Shown here one piece after another: positions 12,202 to 25,219 of a stretch of DNA of 64,000 bases. The DNA is from Armillaria gallica (lineage: Eukaryota; Basidiomycota; Agaricomycetes; Agaricales; Physalacriaceae): the NCBI GenBank assembly GCA_037576215.1, contig JBANDB010000012.1, positions 2,418,001 through 2,482,000 on the forward strand. The letters run 5' to 3'. The position numbers were made by a program, and so were the translations under genes. The notes under the pieces are model-generated. The model did not search any database. It saw only the letters and a list, made by a program, of their open reading frames with translations, and had not been told where the DNA came from. The stretch's first letter is position 1, and each line of letters opens with the position of its first letter.

Positions 12202-14729
12202 TTAACAGATGAACATTATGTCAATATCCTATACAGATGATCAGACACGTCGATCCAACGAAATGAAAGATGGAAACTGACCATTGGGTGCGAGCTTGAG
12301 AGCTGATGACATGCTTCAGTAAGGAAGGTATTTGTTGATTGACAGGACTTTTACCTGTGGTTTCTGGCTGTACTTGCTTCGTAGAATGTCCCTGATATTG
12401 TTAAGGAGCTGCTCGTAGCTTTGTTCCGGATTTTGCGCTGTCCATGTATGAGCAGGTCAACAGTAAAGGATACACGGTCGCGTCTCACCTAAAACGGTTG
12501 TGAAAGCCTTTGACCACACACAGTTAGCGTGTAAAGGAAGGCCAAGCCATGTAGTACTCACATAGCTCATAGCTCCAGTAGCACGTCCAGCCTCCTGGGT
12601 ATCGGCGCTGGTCTGCGAGTCTTTGCACCCACTCCAGCTGATCTGAACAAAAGTTGAGCATCGAATCGATGACTGCAGTTTTGAAACATTCTCCTTACCA
12701 CATCAGCCGGACTGGTCCTCGTCCGTTGAGAATATTGATTGGCCTCTTCAGCTTGGCCGTTACCCATGAAACTCTTGAAGATGCCAATGGCTGACTCTAA
12801 TGCGCGATGCTCGTCTCCGCGAACGTACGCGCTCACGGCAGACAGAAGTCCTTGGCCAGCTTCTGCTGCGAGATTAGGTTCCTTAATTTTACCTTCGGTG
12901 GAATACTGAAGTGGTCGCATGAGTTTTAATCAATGCTATATACAGCTAAAGTGTTGGACACACCGTGTAAGGAAGGTCTGTAAATGTGTTAGTGAAAGAC
13001 TGTGACTGGAGAGAACGAGATTAACTCACCGAGAGCGGAACCGGAATGGCATGACTAAAGTCGTTCAGCATATGAAAGGGATTGCAGGATCAAATGATTT
13101 ACATCGAAGATAGCAGTTAGTCGACAGCCAGCAGGGAGAGGTTTTACCATAACCTCGTGCATAAGCTATTTCCGGGTGTTATAAATGTACTTGGAGCTGC
13201 AGGTGAAAACCTACATCATCAACAATATGGCCGCTTTCTTGATAATCGACCTAGACATTAGATGTCAATATAAGCAAGAGTAAAACATCATTTGAAGACG
13301 TACAGGATAGATAACTAAACGTATAATCATCATGAGCAGCGAAATGAAAGAAGATAGAACTAAATACCTTCGTCATAGCCATCGATTTCGTCACCATCCT
13401 TATCTTCGGTTTGACCGCCATGTCCTGAATCTAAGGCAAATTTGAGTTGACGTTATTGAGAAAACAGTCACGCTGACAGTGGAAAAACAGGGAATCATCG
13501 GGCTGGGCGTCCTTGACAAGCCAGCGCATAGCGTACAACTACACATCTCAGCACACGTGCAATGCGAACTAAGGAAGTTGCACGTACAATATTTTCTCTG
13601 GTAGGAATTTGACGGTGGTGCTGCGAATCATCAGTGAGCATGACAATATCTTCCTCTCTGTAGCCGAAACGGGCTTTGAATTTGGTAGTTAACAATAATG
13701 AAATCAAAATGAGGACGCCCTGACGTACTGCAAAGGAAATTACGAATATTGTGAGCGTCATTGATGCAGCCATTTAACTCGCCGTCTTGTCCGAGATAGT
13801 TTATGCCAATCTGGAAGTTGATGAGTACTACGGTTACCACGCGAAAAGGGCCTGGCCTGGCAAGGTCACGCACGCAAAGCGCCTTCTTCTTTCCATTGCA
13901 CTGGGAGTACTTGAAGTACGGCTGCATTTCATTCTGGTCGGGTCCTAGGAAACGAGGCCCATAACGCTGATGTTCGCTAGGTGGCGGCCTGGGATGGTAA
14001 GTCGGAGCCGCAAAGTTTCCTTTTTTCTCAATTGGTTTAGTGTCTTAACAAAAATAGAAGTAGGACACCCACCATATGCACTGCCAGCATCATTCTCCTC
14101 GCGATGATGATGGTGGTGGTGGTGATGATGCTCTTCGCCAGGATAACCTTCTCTTGGCGCGGGAGGTGGACCGTACGGATCGTAACTGAACGGAGTTAAC
14201 CAAGCCTAGCCAATGAAACATAAGCTTACGACTGCGGAGGGGGCCCGCGGGGAGAAGGGTAGCTTGATTTATATTAGCGTGATTTGTATAAGCAATGTTT
14301 CGATGCCCACCCAGAGTAACCGTAGCTTGAAATCGTATACGTGGGTAAGAACAGTGCACCTCAATGCAACAACAAAGCACGGAGCCTTACTCTGCGGATC
14401 TGAAAATTGGGAGTCAGAAGGTGCATCTAGGCTAAAACGGAAAGACGTACTCCGGTGGGGGCCCAGGGGGAGCCCCATACCTTTAATATCCGTCAGACAG
14501 TCATCACGGAAGTACCTTCTGACATAAACAGGACATACCCGCCGTATGAGGGTGCATAGCTGGGGTTATAGCCGCCCTGCCTGCGACATATTAGAATGAC
14601 GGTGATGTCAAAACGCGCGGAGGGAATAGCTTACTGATTAGAGTAGCTACGTGGTACTTGTTCTAATCTGTGACAGTGCAAACGTTGCAAAGGTGCTCAC
14701 CTTGGTGCGCCGTAATTATCGCTCCACAT
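12202..14729 (-). CDS. MCA1: Type I metacaspase with Pro/Tyr/Gly-rich prodomain
   Basis: I can thread 23 exons into one frame of about 431 residues. From the start: 14701-14729, 14539-14580, 14451-14480, 14391-14399, 14311-14325, 14230-14262, 14073-14185, 13874-14019, 13729-13810, 13588-13673, 13478-13538, 13368-13430, 13304-13314, 13215-13250, 13103-13165, 13030-13054, 12964-12977, 12699-12905, 12562-12642, 12489-12507, 12355-12437, 12282-12302, 12202-12228. The prodomain is Pro/Tyr/Gly-rich with a run of eight His. The caspase-like fold starts at YSQCNGKKKALC. It has the catalytic His in HYSGHGG (about His219), the DGDEIDGYDE acidic loop, and the catalytic Cys in FDSCHSGSALDLPY (about Cys275). 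Metacaspases are Arg/Lys-specific, Ca-dependent cysteine proteases used in stress and protein quality control. Both catalytic residues are present, so activity is likely. Several exons are only 9-15 bases. Confidence 0.9.
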
Positions 14730-15329
14730 TGTATGGAAGGCTGTTATGTGTCGGATGATGGTTTCTTGTAAGATGCGAAGCAAGATCAACGCCGGCCCTC
14801 AGGCCTTGTGGTAGCCCGAGTGGATGGTCAGTGATCGGCGATATGCGATCCGGATTGATTCCGATCAACATGGCACGCTTGTGGCGGGCGCCTACCACAC
14901 AACTTGCAATGTCAGCCTGGCATCGACTGAACTCGAAGTACTTGACTCTCGCACTGATGTCATTGCGCGTACGCGATGACGTCAATCGGCTATCCAGTTT
15001 CTCTCGCTTACCACCACCGTGACATTATTTCCTGGCCAGCAATGCCGCGTATCGCATTTTTGAAAGTCTGAAATCCCTTATAGACTTCGCGTAGCCTTCG
15101 AAAGCCTTGCGTTCGCAACGTGGTAGCGTCAATGCATTGGCCTTCTATGCGCGTGATCTGGCACAGGTTAGCAGACGATGGTGGTATGTCGTTGAATCCT
15201 CGAGGCGCATGCTACATGTACGGCACACTCCATGAAATGAGGATCTACTAGTTCACTCTCTTCCTCTCTCTCTCTCATCGTATCGCTTTTACCCCCAGAA
15301 TACGGAACAATCGTTCTGATCCAAGTTTC
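14730..15329. other. Divergent promoter: metacaspase / P-loop ATPase
   Basis: A TC-rich stretch at 15255-15280 sits upstream of the plus-strand start. No other gene was seen. Confidence 0.4.
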
Positions 15330-17876
15330 ATGCCCTCTTCCAGTGGCAGCACCAAGCTACGGAAGTCTTCGCGGCAGTCAGTTCACGGAGGTCGACAACT
15401 ATTTGGCTCTGTTCATTTTATCTTCAGTAACACAGCTCGGAGACGCGTATCCTACCTGCCTATTGAGATTCAAAAGCGAAGTTTTTTCGGCATGGGGGAG
15501 ATTATCGGGGTACTCACTAATGTGCGATGAAGTTCATTCTTGTGTGATATGTCACTGACTGCTATATCAGCCTGCGGAAACTGTGCGTTCCCTGACAGAA
15601 TCCAAGCGTCTTCTTGACGAAGCCCGTCGCGAAATTAACGAGAATCGCGAGCGAGCCCAAATCAGAACGAAACATACATTCTCTCGACTTCCAGGATTTT
15701 TCCCCAGAAGAGCAGAGATGCGTGCCATTGAACGTGCTTTAGAAGGCGACCCTTCTTTCACCGTCCTCTTTGGAGCAAGCTCTGTAGGCAAGGTACGATT
15801 AGCTCGAAATATCACAACCGAGTCTTTCTCAAATTCTTTTAGACGGCCCTATTGCGTGAAGTTCTCTCACGAGACACATTCCATGTCTTGCACTTCGATC
15901 TCAGAATGGCAGGATTTGCTGATTTGCCTAGCTTATATATGAGCCTCAGTCATCAAATGGAACAGTACTTCGAAGAGATAGCCGACAAGATGAACGGCTA
16001 TGAGCAGTTCGAAAAGGAGGCATGGAGCTTCAAGGTAAGCGTCTTACACGCGTCTTCCATGCCGTAGTCATATCATTGTTGCTTCTTAGCATGACCGCCT
16101 TAATGTTGAGCGCAGAATTGGTGAAGCACAGGAAGGCTCTGGTATCAGAAAGATTACCACAAGCGATATAGCGAGGCTTATGGAGTTATTCCAGGTATGA
16201 TGCCCATTTGAAAGATATTCCTCGGAGATGATATTCATTCCCACCGTAGAGTTCACTTCTGAAATATTGGGAGTTTCAGCCCTGCGTAGAAGGCTCCAAG
16301 CGCAACAGTCGAGATTCTGGCAGTATCCGCTCTGACGGAACTCGCGTCGAGAGGAATGCTTCGAAGAGTAAATGGAGTTTCCGGAGGCGGCCAAAGCAGC
16401 GGGCCTCGCAGCCCGATTTATCAGAGCATTCGGAAAAAAGCAAAGAAAAATCGAAGCTCCCTCCAAAGAAAATGCCGGTACGCTAGTAGTTCTTTCGCAG
16501 CCTCGATTTCCGTTAACGACAACACTTGTAGGTCATCTTTTTCGATGAAGCACACAAATTGCATGTATCTTCACTCGTCATCAGACCTCTTTAGCTAAAT
16601 GTGTTTTTCAGGCCATCTTTGATTCAGTCAACGGATGCGATGAAGTGTCTTCTTGATTCGATGCTTGTGCTGACGAAACAAGACCGACTTTGTCATGTTA
16701 TACACGCGACTAGTGACCCCTTTTATCAAACATGGCTTCGACAACTGAACGTCATGCAACATTGCAAAGTAAGCCTAGTAAACCTTCCATTTTTTCTGGC
16801 TAACACCGTTATAGATAATCACCATCGGTGATTGCAGCAAATCTGAGACGAAGAAGTTCTTCCGAGAGCGCTTGCTTCCACGTGTTCCCGAATATCTGCG
16901 ATCTTCACTCGATTTCGAGTCCCTATATGAAGCTTTTGGAGGTAAATTTGCGCACTGGCAAGACTACATCACAGATTTCGGTAAGCCCACGAACTTTATT
17001 GAAAGGGAACCTTGCTCAATCCTCCTCTAGTAAACGCGAATGGCTATATGACAAGTGAGTCTCTCTATCGTTCAGTCTTTACATCAGTTTGACGAACAAC
17101 GCACAGTCAAACAAAGCTCTCATTTCCTACAAGCCCACGCCCTCCTCAACTTGCATATCATTCACTCCTCTCAGTCATGTTCTTTGGGCCATGATAACGA
17201 GCGAGGGGACGCAATCGGTGACAAGCACAACAGCATTCCGAGTGCCGATAGCCTCCATCCAGCTCTCGGTGCCGCCGGTTTCAAAGTCTATTCACCAATC
17301 ACCAACCCAGTTGGCCCATCTTCACCTACCAGCCCGAATTCCAATAGTCCAGCGTTCTTCCTTCCAGAATTTAGCGCCATGGAACTACTCAAAGTCATGA
17401 GCAGACTTGCAGCACCTGGCGCTACTTCCCTTTCATATTTTATGCTATGTCGAGAGTTAGGTGTCAGAGCTGTGGATGGGATGGTCAAAGGCCGCGTTTT
17501 GGACCTTCGCTGGACAGAACCGGTAACGAATGAGAATAATGATGGGAGGGTGACCAGGCCTGTGAGTGCCGTGGTAGGCCATGGGCTTGGGCTTGGACAC
17601 GGGCAAGACCGTAGTGCTACTGTGGTGGATGCTCCTATAGGAGCCTTAGGCACTGCTGCTTCGACAGAGGAGGGCGATATGGTGGCAATCTCTGAGCAGG
17701 AGCGCGATTACCTGGCCAATAGGTATTGGGATGCAGGTCCCCCTGAGGTTGTGGGACCGGTACTGATACCAACGACACCGATCATGCGTTTTGCTATGTC
17801 GGAGGTGGTAGCAGAGTATGAGGACACTGGTTCAGTATCGGAGTATGCCTCGATGACGGACATCGATGAGTATTAA
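15330..17876 (+). CDS. P-loop ATPase of the archaeal-ATPase (ATPase_2-like) class, probably mitochondrial
   Basis: Ten exons: 15330-15509, 15571-15792, 15843-16034, 16090-16194, 16250-16477, 16532-16560, 16612-16768, 16815-16980, 17031-17054, 17107-17876. The N-terminus is basic and lacks acids (PIEIQKRSFFGMGEIIG), as in mitochondrial presequences. Then come PGFFPRRAEMRAIERAL, Walker A GASSVGKTALL (split by intron 2), and Walker B VIFFDEAHKLP, followed by a sensor-like segment (HVIHATSDPFYQTWL). A helical domain follows, and the C-terminal ~230 residues include a YFMLCRELGVRAVDGM winged-helix-like stretch and a low-complexity acidic end. It is conserved across Agaricomycetes to my recollection, but I know no function. 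The start at 15330 is the first ATG of the open exon and is less certain than the rest. Intron 16561-16611 needs a GC donor. Confidence 0.7.
16561..16611 (+). other. GC-AG intron in the P-loop ATPase gene
   Basis: The upstream exon ends in AAATT and the intron starts GCATGT and ends TTTCAG. Joining restores DEAHKLPSL. The only nearby GT donor (AT then GTATCT) sends the next exon into a stop. Confidence 0.7.
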
Positions 17877-18139
17877 TGCTAGGGTACGTTACGTATAATA
17901 TGGGGCAGCCTGTCGTATTTGTAATTTCTGCCATTAGTCTGTTCGCATGCATAGGTTCATTCATTACAATAGAAATCATCGCGAATTAATATAATCTATT
18001 GAAGCGCTAGGTTGAGAGTACAACATTCAACATTGTTGGCAACGCTCAGAATGAGATGGTGGTTCTAATATCAGCCAAGATAGGTACGTATGTAAGTACA
18101 GCTATCTGATGCCTATTCTCCCATCTCCCTGCCGCTTTT

Positions 18140-19964
18140 TTATTTTGTAGAAACTTCTACCAATTCAATCGCAGTCGAATTGCTTTCGTTCCCATCCACA
18201 GTAGTGTTATTGGCACGGTTTCGCAAATTCCCAATCCTGCGTCTCATAGCAGACTGGAATGGCGTATCCTCAAATCCGCTATCAATTGCTTCCAGAGTCA
18301 ACCCATTGGTCTCCGGTTGGAATGCAAAGCATACAGCAGCGTTCAACAAGGAACATCCACCGAACAAAAAGTACGGACCCCAAGTAGAGCGGTTCAAGAA
18401 CAATGGTGTCGAGAATGCCACCACGCAATTTACTACCCAGTTAGCGCATTGGCCTAAGCTGGAAGCCGCTGCGCGAGTTTGGGTAGGTTGTACTTCGTTG
18501 CATACGATACGGCATACAATGGCCCAGCTTGAGATAAACCCTGCGATAAAAATGTAGATGAAGCAGATAATTGCGGTTCTCCCGTGTTCAGTGTTATTGG
18601 CGTGCGAGAGATAGATTGAACCAATGATGAGCATCGCAAAACCGCATACAGCAGAACCTCCGATCATTTGGGTACGACGTGGCCCTGGAAGCATGCATTA
18701 GCAAAGCTGAGGAAGTCAACATGAGGCTTATCTTACATTTGTCCTGGAACCACTGGCAACAGAAAGTTATTACCACCATAAGTATTCCAGAGACGCCAGA
18801 TGCAAGGAACGAGGAGGTCGTGGATGATAATCCAGCTTGCGAGAAGAGCGTTGGGGCATACTGTTCGAAAGATAAGTATTGATACCGAGCGGCTAATCAA
18901 TGAGTCAGGACTCACGTAAAGAACGGCATCGATACCAGAGAGCTACATAGAAATCATGAGCGCCCAAGCTTTGGGAAACGCAGAAAAACACACTTGTTGT
19001 ATAGCCATAATGAAGACGCAAAAGAGAGTCCTCATGCGAATATCTTTTGCCCAAAGGTTCTTTAGATCTTTCCCAAAGTGGCCACGGACATTCGGGATCA
19101 CCGTGTCGACAGAGTAATCTTCGGCACTTGCGCCGGCGATACCAAGACGTCGCTTCGTATCCTCAACGTCCCTATGTCGATTCGCAATCCTGAGCCATCG
19201 AGGCGAGTGAGGGAAAAATGGAGTCCCCACGGCTACTATGACGGCCACTACAGCCTGCAATGCCAATGGGAAGCGCCAGGAAAAGCTTCCGGGCACTTTG
19301 ACGGTCCCATAGCAAGTGAAGTAACCTGAAAGCTGCTTAGACTTGCACGAAGAGCTGTATGGTCAAGCTCACCTGACATGACTCCGCACGTATTGAAGAG
19401 CTGCACGCATGTCGAGAGTCTACCACGGCTGGCCGGAGGTGATATCTCTGTGACATATACCGTGATACTGGAGATAAACAGACCTTCGCCGATACCAGCA
19501 ATGCATCGACCGATGAATAACTGTGGGCGATGCTGCGCAGAGCAGGCGATAGCACAGCCTGCTGCATACACAGCGCCTCCCACGGAGATGGTACGTATTC
19601 TGGAAATACGATCGGATAGAGGTCCGGCTACGACAGATGTGATGGAGGCTGCAATAAGGATGGAGGAGACTAAGAGTCCTTGAGCTGCAGGTGAAAGTGC
19701 ACCAAATTGTGCCTCAAACTGAGGCATAACGGTGATAGGTCCAATGCTAGTTACCGAAAAGTTTGAAGGTGGATTTTTTGAACGCTTCTATCGAGCTCAC
19801 CTTCCGGTATCATAACCCCACAAAAAGCCCCCGAGGGCAGTGAAAAGAGAGCACCAAACATAGGTAGGTACTTTTGCTCTTAGTCCGAGCAGCTGACTTA
19901 AAGATCTTCCTTTGGTGTTAAGGAGCGCTGAAAGGTATCGACTGGTAGGTGGTTGGACGTCCAT
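18140..19964 (-). CDS. MFS sugar transporter A (12 TM, SP family)
   Basis: Six exons: 19801-19964, 19373-19746, 18994-19325, 18916-18942, 18737-18860, 18140-18684, coding about 521 residues. MFS sugar-porter signatures are present: GGFLWGYDTGS in TM1, the loop 2-3 motif GPLSDRISRIR, GRCIAGIGEG, YVTEISPPASRGRL (PESPR-like region 1), PHSPRWL, and QQLSGIDAVLYYAPT in TM7. The central loop is long and ends near AKDIRMRTLF. It faces away from CDC45 and is a close paralogue, with identical exon boundaries except for one exon length, of the transporter at 31854-33693. It keeps both Gln of the QQLSG motif. Substrate cannot be called. Confidence 0.9.
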
Positions 19965-20630
19965 GGTTGAGTCAGGAAAATCTGGGGTGCCGTCGGTTTT
20001 ATGATCAACCGTTAGGTAAAAAGGGCATTTTCCAAGATCCGGAGCCCTACACCCTGTCCTTTTATCCGAATTCCAGAACTGGGGAGGTATTCCCTGTCGT
20101 GAGAGGCGGCGAACAGGAAATAACGAAAGCTATCTGAAGTTACATAAATTCTGATCCAGAACGCATTGAAATGCCAGAAGACCTGATGCCTCCGGTCCGA
20201 GCATCCGAGACCCCTTTCAACGATCGCATGCTGGTTATGATTACTGATTGCGATTTGTACAAAAAAAACCATATTCTGCGCAGGCACAGTCATTTTACTG
20301 CATGTGTCAACCGTGACCTTCCACTATCCACTAGTAGTTAGTAATTATTTACCGGCACTACACCAGCACCCGTTTCTATTCATCTTTGTCTTGCCTCAGA
20401 ATGCATCTGATAGCCCAAAAATACATGTCGTTGCTACGGTGACCGCATTTTCCGATTTTTCGCATCGCTGTGGAATACCAAAGTCAAATTTAGGACGCGT
20501 GGCGCGACGCGGACCTGTCACGACATGTGACTATACCACGTGATAAACGCGACGCGCTGTTGACTCCTGTGACTGCTGGCTTTGTATTGTCTCTTTTGTC
20601 ACGACCCAGGTGTTCCATCACGACGGTGCC
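19965..20630. other. Divergent promoter: sugar transporter A / CDC45
   Basis: A CACGTG-containing stretch and short GACGCG repeats lie close to the CDC45 start (20490-20560). The GACGCG words resemble MluI cell-cycle boxes (ACGCGT-like) used for replication genes in other fungi; this is only a resemblance. Confidence 0.35.
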
Positions 20631-23025
20631 ATGGTGTATCTCCCGCCCCCACATCTGGCAACGGCAGCACGCCCATCCTATGGCGAGGCTTACAACTCCA
20701 TCCTCACGGCCCATCGACGGTCCCCATTGACTTCAGCCTCGTCAGTCATTATGCTAGTTGCACCGGACGTCGATGCCCTATGTGCAGCCCGGATGCTCGC
20801 GGATTTGTTTAAGCAGGATGATGTGGTCTACCGAACAATCCCAGTGTCTGGAATTTCGGAGCTTCAGAGCGTTAGAGACGACCTGATTTCAGTTACAGAA
20901 GTGTGTAAAATGTTTTTTTAGAGAATAGCTTCAACTTACGTTCGGCAGCTACACACGCTCATACTTTTGAATATGGGCGGTGTCCTTGATCTTCCTTCAG
21001 AGGAGTGGTTTGGTGACTTCAGCTCCCAGATGACCGTGCATGTCATCGATTCGGCTCGCCCTCAGAATTTGGCTAGTTTGTTTGGAACCGGCGAGAAGGG
21101 TGATCGGATAGTTGTGTGGGACGACGGAGAAGCCGGGAAGCTTACGGAAGAGCATAAGGCTCTTGAAGCTTTGATGGTACGCGCTTGAATGTCAGCGTCT
21201 GAACCCGTAGCTTAATTCGCACAGTTTGAACCGGAACCAGATTCAGAAGATGATTCCGATTACGACTCAGATGATCCACCAGAAGATGACGACGACGATG
21301 AAGAAGGTTACGAGAGCGGCAGCGGTGCAAACGGGAAGCGGAGGTCATTAGGAGAGGGCGAACGACGGGGTAAACGGCGGCGGACGGACGGCGAGGTATG
21401 TTTCGTTTTTCCTTTCCTTTTGCTGTCTTCATGTTCTCCACCAGCATCGAATAACACGGATGTCACGCGATGAACGCGAAGCATACGAACGTCGGCTCAA
21501 TAAACATTACACATCCGGTACCTGGCATGGACAGAGTGCGTCTGCAACGATCTACCTCCTCGCCACGGTTCTGGAGCGGGTTGACAATGACCTACTGTGG
21601 TGAGCTCATTAACCGTATTGAGAAATGCAGCAATTAACGTCGGCTAGGTTCGCCATCCTTGGATTGACTTTCCAGTACACGACAGCACGAATATCACGGA
21701 AAAAATACGAAGAGTTCCATTCAATATACTACGACGAAGTCTTCCGTTTGAACCCTCCTCCACCTAGCGGTGACAAAGCCCAAATATCACTCAGCCCGGA
21801 CGACCACAGTATCCGAACGACGGACGAACTCAGATTCATGTTGTTCCGCCATTGGACCCTCTACGACGCGATGTTTCATTCCAGCTATATTGCCAGCAAA
21901 CTTGGCATATGGCAAGACAAAGGAAGGAAGAAGCTGACGGGTCTTCTGGCCAAGATGGGATTTTCATTGCAGCAGACGCAACAACAATATACCCACATGG
22001 ATATGGATCTGAAGCGGGAGCTGGTGAACAGATTAGACAAGGTTGCGCCCGAATATGGTATGGTGGAACTCTCATATCCTTCTTTTATGCGGTGTTTTGG
22101 CTATCGGGGGCAGCCTCTGTCAGCGTCGGATGCGGTCGAGGGAGTAAGCGCTTTGCTGGATGTCAACACGGGGGTAGCGATAGAAATCGAAGTAGAGGGT
22201 GCTCGGAATGGCGGTGAATGGTTCGGGGGAGGGCGGCCATGGCAGGCCTCAGGCGCTGGCCGAGAGAGTAAACGACGGCGGGATGACGAAAGGGAGAACA
22301 TCCCTCCAGGTGATCACGCTGCAGCCAAAGCGGCCAAGGTCAAGCCTACCGAAGGCGAAGACGATCAGGAGGACGCGGAGAAAGAGAAGTGGTGGGTGAA
22401 AAACTTTTGGACGGCTTATGATGCTCTGACAGAGTGAGTGTATCTTGTCGTCCAGCCTTGTTTGATGACTGACAGAATTTGGTTGAAGCATCGATCCCTT
22501 ACAGCAATCCCTCAAGCTCTCGATGTCTGTGCACAGAGCCATCATACGTACAGGGACGTCTATCATTGACAAGCGGGACATTCGGTCGAATAGAAATCAC
22601 CATGTCGTTGTCCTAACGCAGGGACCGGACCTTGCGATGTTTTCCCATCCTGGCATCCTATCCCGACTGGCATTATGGCTAGTCAGCGCTGTCCGGGAGG
22701 GTTCAAGCCACAGCAGGCGGACAAAACGGAAGAGCCTTCCCTTCGTGGTTGCATGCCTCAACGAGAACACGTCGTCATATCTAGTCGTCGGCGTGACGGC
22801 AGCACTTGACTTTGACGACGTCCGGAAAAAGTAAGCACCAACTTTGTTAATGCTTCCTGAATACTAACGGTTTTCTGCAGCGAGTTTTCGCTCTCCTTCC
22901 TGTTCGCAAAGGAACGGTGCAATGCACGGACGCGTCACGGATCCTTTGACACTAGTGTGCTAGAAATCAACAAGGACGACCTGAAGTTGTTCTTGGAGAC
23001 GCTGTGCGAAGAGCAAGACGGGTAA
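20631..23025 (+). CDS. CDC45: CDC45 replication initiation factor (CMG helicase subunit)
   Basis: Seven exons: 20631-20900, 20949-21176, 21225-21395, 21445-21599, 21648-22433, 22489-22830, 22881-23025, about 698 residues. The start MVYLPPPHL precedes the DHH-like core LVAPDVDALCAARML, then NMGGVLDLP and VHVIDSARPQNLASLF. A very acidic linker (residues about 168-195, rich in Asp) is followed by a basic cluster GKRRRTDGE. Downstream are SGTWHGQSASATIYLLA, the LWFAILGLTFQY helix and WTLYDAMFHSSYIASKLGIW, all familiar in Cdc45. The last exons hold the FPFV-like strand and end with EEQDG. Cdc45 joins Mcm2-7 and GINS at replication forks in the nucleus. A longer KR-rich insert (about residues 500-560) looks disordered. 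Confidence 0.92.
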
Positions 23026-23200
23026 TTATTACCAGGGTTAGACCTGTATTTATTCGCTTTTGATTCGTGATTTCCTTACCATTTTCGACACCTGTTGTAA
23101 CAATATATTATCTGCTACTTATGTAGACAAGCGGATGCGCAGGCCTAATTCTGAGTTGGAAAAATGGCTTCGTATTCTGATTTATTAGGGTGTGGTGACA

Positions 23201-25012
23201 CTACTTTTCGAACAGTTTACTGAAGAAACTCCTTTCTTGGATATCCCTACTCTTGCCTCGGATTGCCCAAATGCCCCAATTCGTCTTCACCATGACTCGG
23301 GGATCGAAATCTGCAACCTCCCATTTCTCGCTGCCAAAGGCGTTAGGCCCCGGTGTGACAACCCACTCGAACTCCCCTGCTACACCCGGCGCGGTCGATA
23401 GCGACTTTATGTCGCGTTCCACGTCTGCAGGTGAGAAACCGGTGACGAAGATTGGGCATTTTGACGCGAGGAGCATCGGTAGGACTGGCCCCCACTCTGT
23501 CGGCGAGGAGATCTGCAAAAGTGGCTCGCCATTCTCGTCCATGGATGTTTGGGATGGGAAACCAAACCCGGGAGAGAAGAAGAAGAAGCAGTCACTGTAA
23601 GGGTCTAGTGTCTCTTCGAACAGAGGATGCACGTCCTTGTAGTTGGTCTGCAGGCCGGTGAGGGTCATTTGGTATGTGTACGGCGTCGTGTAGGAAGGTA
23701 CATTATAGCGGTTCAGAGATGCGCGCGTACGTTTGTGAGGAACTATGGCCGCAGGTACCGGAGGCTGGTATATGTTGGGAACATATAGAGGTTTCTCTTC
23801 CCCTTGCTCGGCCATCTCCTGGGACTCGGAGGAAACCGGAGTCTCTGTACTGAGGTCTGTGGCAGTTTCCTTCCCCTCTACCGTCTCCTGGGTTCGCATA
23901 GAAGCCCCGGACGATGATGTAACATCCTCTGATTTCGCGTCGGAAGGCGCTGAAGTCTCCGACGCAGGAGCGCTCTCCTCGGATTTCGGATTAGGAGGAT
24001 TTTGAATGTCCTTGGGAAGAGAAACCTGGGGACCGATAAATAGTAGTTGGAAGTTGGCGGCAGGGAACAGGAATCCTAGTTGTTCCCATACGTGAGGCGG
24101 AAGTGAAGACTCTGCACGCGCCCCCAGAATGAAGATACGGACTTGGGGCTTTCCCACTGTCGCCTCTTGCGTTTCGGGTGCTCCAGTAGGTGTATGAAGA
24201 GTAGACCGAATTGCTGCCAATACATCAGCGCGTCAATTTGATATCTTGGGATGAATTACTAACCAGCCATTGACCGACTTCCCTCCGGCGTCAATCGCTG
24301 ATTGTTCAACATGAGACTGCTGTGCTGGTGCAGAACGCTCCCGATAGTCATAGGATAACTTAACAATTTACTAGCATGTCGTCGAGAGCGTTCAGTGTCC
24401 ATGGACGGGAAACCTCGCGTGTACCAGAAAACGTCCCAATTGGAAAACGAGACGGCTTCCTCGTATCCCTGTGGCCCTGTCGGCTTCGTTAGAGACGCCA
24501 TAGTACGTGACGAGGAGCGACATACCGGGCATCTCGAACTCCCACATCTTCCGCCCACTACGTAGATCATGTTCGTCTTCATTCGCCTCCCGAAGCCGTG
24601 AGCAATACTTTTCATGCTCCGCGTCTTCTTTCCAATGCTCCTCTGAGCAATGAGTAGGCCAGCCACAATCCGGACATTCGAACTGAACGGTTTTTGGCTG
24701 GGCCTCGATACGTACATGCGTCTCGCGGTCCTGAGAGGAGCAGACGGGACAAGGGGCCAGTGACTGTATAACTTCCCCTCTGGCGCGTACTGCAGGTAGA
24801 GGCGACTTGGAAAACGGGTGAAAAAGATTATCCTCGGTCAGGATGGGGATTGGGTCGGGGGGCGGGACATAGCCAGATTTTTTTTTCGGGCGACGGAGGA
24901 AATTGAAAAAGTTCCGGCGAGGTGTGGCTTGGATGATGCTAGCGCTGTATGCTGGTCCAATGGACGTCAATAATCGCGGTGTCGACCTTCGACATGCGAG
25001 CGTAAAGGCCAT
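23201..25012 (-). CDS. MSS51: MSS51-like mitochondrial translational activator of COX1
   Basis: Three exons: 24526-25012, 24264-24476, 23201-24213, about 570 residues. The N-terminus (MAFTLACRRSTPRLLTS, then RRNFFNFLRR) is a mitochondrial presequence. A zf-MYND-like zinc finger follows with C88, C91, C113, C116, C122, H126, H133 and C137, spaced as in Mss51. Next come the FSNWDVFWYTRGFPSMDTERSRRHASKLLSYP block and FILGARAESSLPPHVW, characteristic of the family. An Asn/Ser/Glu-rich insert of about 90 residues interrupts the C-terminal domain, which ends with KTNWGIWAIRGKSRDIQE. In yeast Mss51 activates COX1 mRNA translation and monitors Cox1 assembly. The insert is unusual for length but reads cleanly. 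Confidence 0.85.
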
Positions 25013-25219
25013 AAGATGTGTACGTCTGTTATGCTTGCCGTACTAGCTCTCGGCCCGGTGCCGAACGGCGAAAGCTAAAAACTAACAAGCGTTCGAACTT
25101 CAAAAAAGATGAATAGCTAGTCTGGAGTACATATTTCAGCATGAAATATCGATGAAATTAACGATGGAGGGAATATTGCTAGAAGCAACACGAAGATGGG
25201 ATACACCTGTCTAAATATC

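Noticed and set aside
23253..24005. Plus-strand frames inside the MSS51 region
   Set aside because: Shadows of the well-supported minus-strand exon 3.
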